NCBI GenBank assembly: GCA_950295325.1
Contig: OX485805.1
Location: 30,429,501-30,493,500 of the forward strand
Reading direction: 5' to 3'
DNA: 64,000 nt
DNA from: Polytrichum commune
Taxonomy: Eukaryota > Streptophyta > Polytrichopsida > Polytrichales > Polytrichaceae
The position numbers and the translations under genes were made by a program. Positions 58,558 through 64,000 of this stretch are shown one piece after another (the first letter of the stretch is position 1; every line of letters starts with the position of its first letter). The notes under the pieces are model-generated. The model saw only the letters and a list, made by a program, of their open reading frames with translations, did not search any database and had not been told where the DNA came from.

Positions 58558-61500
58558 TTGGAAACCATGAACCCAGGAGCCTCAGTTCAACCACCCACAA
58601 AATACAACTTCCCGAAACCAGTCCCGACCAAAATCGAAATTACGACACCCTATAGATTCCCGATGGGGTCGTGATTGGGAATAGGTGCCTCTACTCGGAA
58701 CGAGGCGATTGGTCGTTCGAGATGTGCATTGGAGTATGTATGGGAGTCAAAATTTGAATTCAAAGTTTGTTGTTGTCGAGTGTAATGGACCTCCAAGGAA
58801 AGGCCGCATGGGATGGTGAGGGTGAAAAAACGATACTTAATGCACGAGTAGGGTCATGCCATGTATGTCTCATTTCCATCTCGTCAAGTGAGGGGTGTGG
58901 GAGTCCAAATTTAGCCTTTGCTTATGTCAAATTTGGACTTCTTGGACCTTGAACGGACCACTTTATCGCCAAACAGTAATTGTGCCTATATAAGTTAAAG
59001 CAGCCATGTGGATTCCCAAGACGTAGGTGGAGGCGTTGCCATTAAGTTAGTAAAGCACTTCTTCATCACCACACATGCGGCCACCAACAACACCCGAACC
59101 GCCATGAAATGCTTCCTTGACTTGCCCCCATCGTCACAATGTGATGAGTTATGACTCGTATTGGCGCTCGATCGTATATAGCTCGCCCCCGATTAATTGG
59201 GTGAGAGAATCAACCCCAATTGCACCGAACCGAAATTGGTTGCCATGAAGAATAATGTGTTTAATGAAAACCGGTGGCCAATGTGGAGGAGTTCACCGTA
59301 TATGGTGTCACTAGTATAGTCGCGCATTCGTTACCCGTCATCAAAGTCCTATCGTCCACATGCAACAATGTTTTCGCTCCAAACATTTGAGCCTTTGGAT
59401 TTGTCAAATTTCGACATGGATGGTGGGGTGGTGACATCAAACGGTTGGTAGTCATCAAGTGACGTCCTCGATAATAAACCTTGCTCCATTGGCCGTATTG
59501 TGTAACTCTTCATTGGCCACCTCGTTAGCACTTCTAAGATGAATGAAAAATTATGGTGTGATATAGCTCATGGGTTGAGAATTTTAAATGGTGCAAGGTG
59601 AAGGAGGTCGATCATGAACTTTGAATGGATGATTTGGACATGCCATTGTTGCTCCCACGGCATACTTTTGCTAGGTGTTAGAGTCTTTAAACTAATCCGC
59701 ATTTTACAATACAAGATAATAATATAGAGGATATGTGTGTGTTGGTGCCAAAATGCTAGTTTTTTGAACTTACAGATGGAATTTTGTATTTGCAATTTAT
59801 GGAAAAGTAGCACGTGGCACTTTGTTTGAAAAATTGAACTAATGTCCATTGAACATGCTCATCACCTACAATGCATTCAAATAGAGTCTTGGATGTCTCA
59901 ATTAACAAACTTAGCGTGAGACTAAAAAATATTAGCATGGCAGTGCATCGCATGTCAACACATCAAATATTTACACCTAGCTTGCAGAAAAAGGAGGCTC
60001 TTCATTTATGCTTGTTCATAGGGAGATTGCATATACATCTATGTATCTACACATGCATACATACATCTATAACATAATTCAAAATTTGTTGATAACCATA
60101 ACATCATAGACATGTACAAAGTACAAACGGGTAGGGATCTTCCCAAATTCACATAATAATAACCTTGAAGTTTTCCCACTCACACTTGAGGAGTAAAGGT
60201 CAATGATGCCCAAAATGGAAATATGATATCATAACTTATTGATAACAAGAAAAAAATTCAAGGGCGGTTGTAGAAACCTAAAACTTGGTGATATTTTTTG
60301 GTATTTGCCTCACCCATAAGGAATCACAAAGTGAACCAAAGGTTTGCTTACAACATTGTTGTCAAGGATCGTCATTGGTTCAACCTTGTGTAGATTGTCA
60401 ATGGAGTTTTGCATATAATAATGTCAATTGACAATGACTACTATTACAACTTATGTGTTATGCATTTATGGACTAAATTAGATTAAAGTCAGAGAAATGG
60501 TTGCATTTTCTAGCCTTGAATCTAAAAAAATAAGAATGTAGGAATTATTATATTTGGGTTTAGGTTTAGGGTTAGGGTTAGGTTTGCTTATTTAAAATTA
60601 TTATTGAAATTTTTTAAGTCAATATCTCTCATGGCCACGCAGTCATGGATAGGGATTGGTGAACATACAATTGTGACAACAAAAAATACTTTCCTTTTTC
60701 TTTATTCTTTCTTTGAAGTTAATCCCGGGACACCAGTGGTTGGGTAGTTTGGGGTTATTAATCAGAAATTGTATGATGATAATGTGGATATTATAAACTC
60801 TACGATGACATGTTAGTGCAACACTAGTTTCTGCACTCGCCTTTTTAGAAACTCGTGGTCAAAATCCCCACAATTTTTCTTGTTAAATGGTCTAACAATG
60901 GCAGGAAAATGAAATAATGCAGTGGCCATAAACTCAATAAAATATCAATATAAAAAATCACATGCATTATAGTTTTGTGTGCACCTTAGTTCACTCCAAA
61001 GAAAATCAATGCATGGCCACTAATTCACCGACTACATTTTTTGAGAGAGCCACTATGGCACCTTGGTCACAAGTAGGAAAAACTAAAAGAAAGACTACAT
61101 CAATGGCCGGGATGCATCAAATAACGGTGGGGGGTATCCGAAACCAAGGCCCCTCCAATTGCTCGCTCTCAAAGTCTAACCTCGGACTTGGGAGTTGTTG
61201 GTTTAGCCTCACTTGTTGGGATTAGGACATGAATTAGAAGTTGGATTAGGAGCTTGGTGTGAGCTCGTGCTAGATTGGAGGCGGGGAATTGAGATTTCCG
61301 AGGTGGAATTAAGAATTAGTTTATCTTGAATGTGCACTTTAATTTTCCAATAATCTCTAGCATGTGCGGAAGCCAAGCGGAAAGTATATCATTTTATGTT
61401 TTTTTGCAATGCCATTTGCACATGAGGAAGCCGTGCTAAAATCTTATCAATGTTATTTTTTAAAACTTTTTTTCTTCCAAATTCATATACACATGCTGAA

Positions 61501-61689
61501 GACATGCTGAAATTCTGTTACGCATGGTTTTTGTTTGGTTTTTTTGGTTTTTTTGATTCTTTACATATGTAGAAGTCATTCTAACTTTTTATGAATGCAT
61601 TCTTGTTTTTTTTTTGTTCATTTACATATGCCCAAAACATACTTTGAATCGAGACTAAAGGTCGTTACTCACATGTGGTTGGTTTTTGT
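58558..61689. other. No gene seen apart from the telomere-like repeat
   Basis: AT-rich decayed sequence. Frames up to 93 codons are without motifs. ACATATGTAGAAG and ACACATGCTGAAGACATGCT phrases repeat loosely at about 61360-61640 in a GCACATG-GAAG-rich segment with period about 60-100 bp. Confidence 0.5.
60556..60582 (+). repeat. Short interstitial telomere-like repeat
   Basis: GGGTTTAGGTTTAGGGTTAG followed by GGTTAGG gives about four degenerate units of the plant TTTAGGG type. It is too short to imply a telomere fusion. Confidence 0.6.
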
Positions 61690-62515
61690 GGTAGAATGGC
61701 ATGGCCATGGTTGACATCACTGAACTAGGAGAGCTTGATAGATTTTGAGCTAGCTCGCAATCATAATCACCACTTCAATTTGGATGACGTTGAGGTAATG
61801 CTAGAGTCATTGCCAAGGGAGGATGAGGATTGCCGAGTTATATATGACATGGGAAACACTCGATTAGGTCAACCACCTATTCCAAACTCAACTCTCCACA
61901 TGACAACACACCCCAAGATGCGCCGACTTCAAAGAGATCGCGGAAGGAAATCAGATACAAGCCTACTTTGGAGTTGGATATGTTGGCCAAGATGTCTCAT
62001 TCCTATTATGTGCATTTTGCATGAGTATTCTCGCCTAAGGAAGAATGATACTCAATTTATGCCACATCTAGTCTGACAGAATGTCTCGAGCAGAATGTGT
62101 ACGGTGAGTTTTGTAATGAGTTCCCTAATATCACATATTAAGAGGACACCTTGAAAGAAGGTTGATACGCATTGAACTCAACCAAACCGTGGATATCTAA
62201 TGATTAAGGTACCAATAATGCCTTACCTTAATGTGATGAGATGCTGCAAAGATTAAGGTGCACAAATGAGCATGCAACTAGGAATGTTCTTAAGCATAGG
62301 CAATCCACTTTGCAAGGTTTTGCATCCACTTCAAGAGAGGACCCCCCCCCCCCCCCAAAAAAAAAAAAACATGTTAAAGTAGATGACAATGTCTCTAGTC
62401 TCCCCGCCACACCGGATGTTGCTAGCACCACATCCACACAAAAGCATATAGAGAGGCTTATGACAAAGGGTGAGATGTTAGGAGCATTAACAAAGAGAGC
62501 TTTGAAGGACTAAGT
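61690..62515 (+). pseudogene. Decayed ORF facing the Harbinger transposase, possibly the element's second ORF
   Basis: Protein-like fragments lie in shifting frames. One at about 61905-62143 reads SKRSRKEIRYKPTLELDML, then KMSHSYYVHF, and after two stops TECLEQNVYGEFCNEFPNITY. A last piece (62241-62513) runs from RLRCTNEHATRNVLKHRQS to LTKRALKD. It is interrupted by a C-run followed by an A-run at about 62342-62370. It converges with the transposase relic 300 bp away. PIF/Harbinger elements typically carry a second, Myb-like ORF, so this is a candidate, but I do not recognise a Myb/SANT signature. It could also be an unrelated relic. Confidence 0.35.
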
Positions 62516-62824
62516 AAGGGTCTTGACGTCCACATGTATCAATGTGGATATGTATCATTTTTATTTTTTTATTTTTTAGTTGAAGTACATCATTATGTCC
62601 ATGAACATGTGATTGCAACTGTGAAAAATATTGGTGAATGTGATATGTAGCATCATCTTGTATTCATGGAAATGCTTACATTCTATCTACCATAGTGATT
62701 CCTTGATAAGGCTCAAGTTGTATTAGTTTATGTATTCACATGTGCTTCGAATGTGCTATGTCAAAGCAATGTACATCTTTATCCACAAACTTACTTACAT
62801 GTACAAAATCAAAATGTGAACATG

Positions 62825-64000
62825 CTAGTAATCTTCCTCCCACTCATGAGTTTCTAGGTCATTCACTGTATTTCCAATTATCTCTTGATACAAGTTCATC
62901 CTTCTTTGATGAAGAAAGTTCGTTAGAGGGCACAAGACCTAAACAAGTGTGTGTACTTGGATTTTGTAGCATCGAATCACTTCATCAATCTTGCAAACTT
63001 TCTCTTCAAGCATCCAATGCCCAACTCCACACAAGCCTTGTAACATGCATGCATTTTTTTTTGAATGCATTTTTTTAATTTCTTTTTGCACAAATTGAAT
63101 ATTTTGTTGAATGCATCAATAGCATTGCAAGGCACAGTAGGTGGACTCTCATCCACTCTAGTCCAACAAAGAATAAACATATTTGCATCAATATGTTTGG
63201 GATCCCCAAGAAGGTATTGAAAGTTCTCATTTCCGTATTAAAAATGTGTACACTAGTTTTTGTACAAGCAAGAGTGTCTTACAATAGAGGCATCGTGATA
63301 AGAACTTGGATAAACCAAGTTCACATACAACAACAAATCCTCGTGAGGTGTGGCAACTACATTATTCAAATAATACATCTTCTTAGGGCCATTGAACCAT
63401 TTTGAGTACTCCAAACTGTTCCAAGGTTTCCTTATTTTCACAAAGGTTCCATTAATAATACCACTACATCTAGGAAGTGAGGGTGTAGGGTATTTTAATG
63501 AGCACGCTCCACTGCATTAGACCATACCATCTCAACGGCTAGAGCATGGTTAATGCAAGAAGATATGAACAACACATTATCATTCAAGGTTGAACAAGAC
63601 CAGTTTCACTGAAATGCATTATAACTAGTGACATTCTCACGTTTCGTGTAGAGGAGGGAGTTGAGGAGGCATTGTTGCAAACACAACTTCATATGACAAT
63701 CCGAGAGCTTATGAACCTCGCCAGTGGACCGAGCATGAGATGCAATAACTAGCACAACAAATCCAGAAAACTCATCAAGATCAATTATGGTAAAGTTTGT
63801 AAGGGTCTTGAAATTTTGAGAAATGGGTCTCATATGCAAAAAGACACCATGCATATTGTGGTTGTGATCAAGCACACATTATCCTTTATCCTCTAGCTCA
63901 CCATAATTGAAGAACTCATAGGTGTTAATGCAAAAAAAATCATGGTGTAGATAATCGTGAACTCATTCTCCCACTCCTCAAGAATCTCACCATTGGAGCT
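62825..64000 (-). pseudogene. PIF/Harbinger transposase, decayed, 5' end beyond window
   Basis: Reading the minus strand from the window edge, several frames join into a HARBI1/ALP1-like transposase. An N-terminal part (63609-63875) includes LHMRPISQNFKTLTNF and SHARSTGEVHKLSDC. A DDE part (63256-63470) has CSGIINGTFVKIRKPW, where the family has IDGT, so the first catalytic Asp reads Asn. It continues with KWFNGPKKMYYLNNVV and YPSSYHDASIVRHSCLYKN. The next frame (about 62977-63225) has FQYLLGDPKHIDANMFI with the second Asp, and VELGIGCLKRKFARLMK with the Glu. The end reads FDATKSKYTHLF, then HQRRMNLY and a final HEWEEDY before a stop at 62825. At least five in-frame stops (for example at 63606 and 63253, and after ARLMK) and several frameshifts show that it is dead. 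This is remnant DNA-transposon coding sequence, not a host gene. Confidence 0.87.

Noticed and set aside
62341-62370. A C-run followed by an A-run that might be a programmed frameshift site
   Set aside because: It lies in a pseudogene-like region, and long homopolymers are a common sequencing or assembly problem.

Overview
This window looks like nuclear DNA from a land plant. It is gene-poor and repeat-rich. Only two genes can be called with confidence, and both belong to plant families: a DUF1191-type membrane glycoprotein at 13295-14302 (+) and a PLATZ zinc-finger transcription factor at 46286-47065 (-). Each is one uninterrupted reading frame. There are no bacterial operons, ribosome-binding sites, CRISPR arrays, rRNA genes or convincing tRNA genes. 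I cannot place the lineage from sequence alone. Two genes in 64 kb, with nested transposons between them, points to a medium-to-large genome; a non-seed plant is possible but that is a guess.

Layout. 1-12.6 kb: AT-rich decayed repeats, a 165-bp foldback element (2898-3062), an element with CACTAAAT-type ends (7449-7781) and a GC-rich island (10080-10340). 12.6-14.9 kb: the DUF1191 gene, with a GC-rich upstream region, a CT/CCA-rich leader holding a short uORF that overlaps the start codon, and a 3' region. 15-21 kb: decayed repeats and a four-copy tandem array of ~165-bp units (16427-17091). 21.6-23.5 kb: three levels of nested DNA transposons. 23.86-24.75 kb: a large inverted repeat around a GC-rich spacer. 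27.1-27.7 kb: a second, inverted copy of the MITE found at 22.6 kb. 30.5-32.5 kb: a cluster of small DNA transposons and a 141-bp near-perfect hairpin. 38.5-39.7 kb: more MITEs. 40.5-42 kb: low-complexity and duplicated sequence. 43.4-49.1 kb: the PLATZ locus with a probable long transcribed 3' flank and a strongly strand-asymmetric upstream region. 50.8-52.3 kb: three copies of one PIF/Harbinger-like MITE, two of them inserted into the third. 55.6-57.3 kb: more copies of a ~255-bp MITE family. 61.7-64 kb: a decayed PIF/Harbinger transposase on the minus strand, running off the window end, facing a decayed second ORF.

The genome here is shaped mainly by small non-autonomous DNA transposons. 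For several I can read both terminal inverted repeats and target-site duplications directly: 8 bp, TAA/TTA/TTT, and probably TA. The damaged Harbinger transposase at the right end shows that this superfamily was once active here and is a plausible kind of source for the GGGCC-ended MITEs; that it mobilised these particular copies is inference. I see no functional link between the two host genes, which lie about 32 kb apart on opposite strands.
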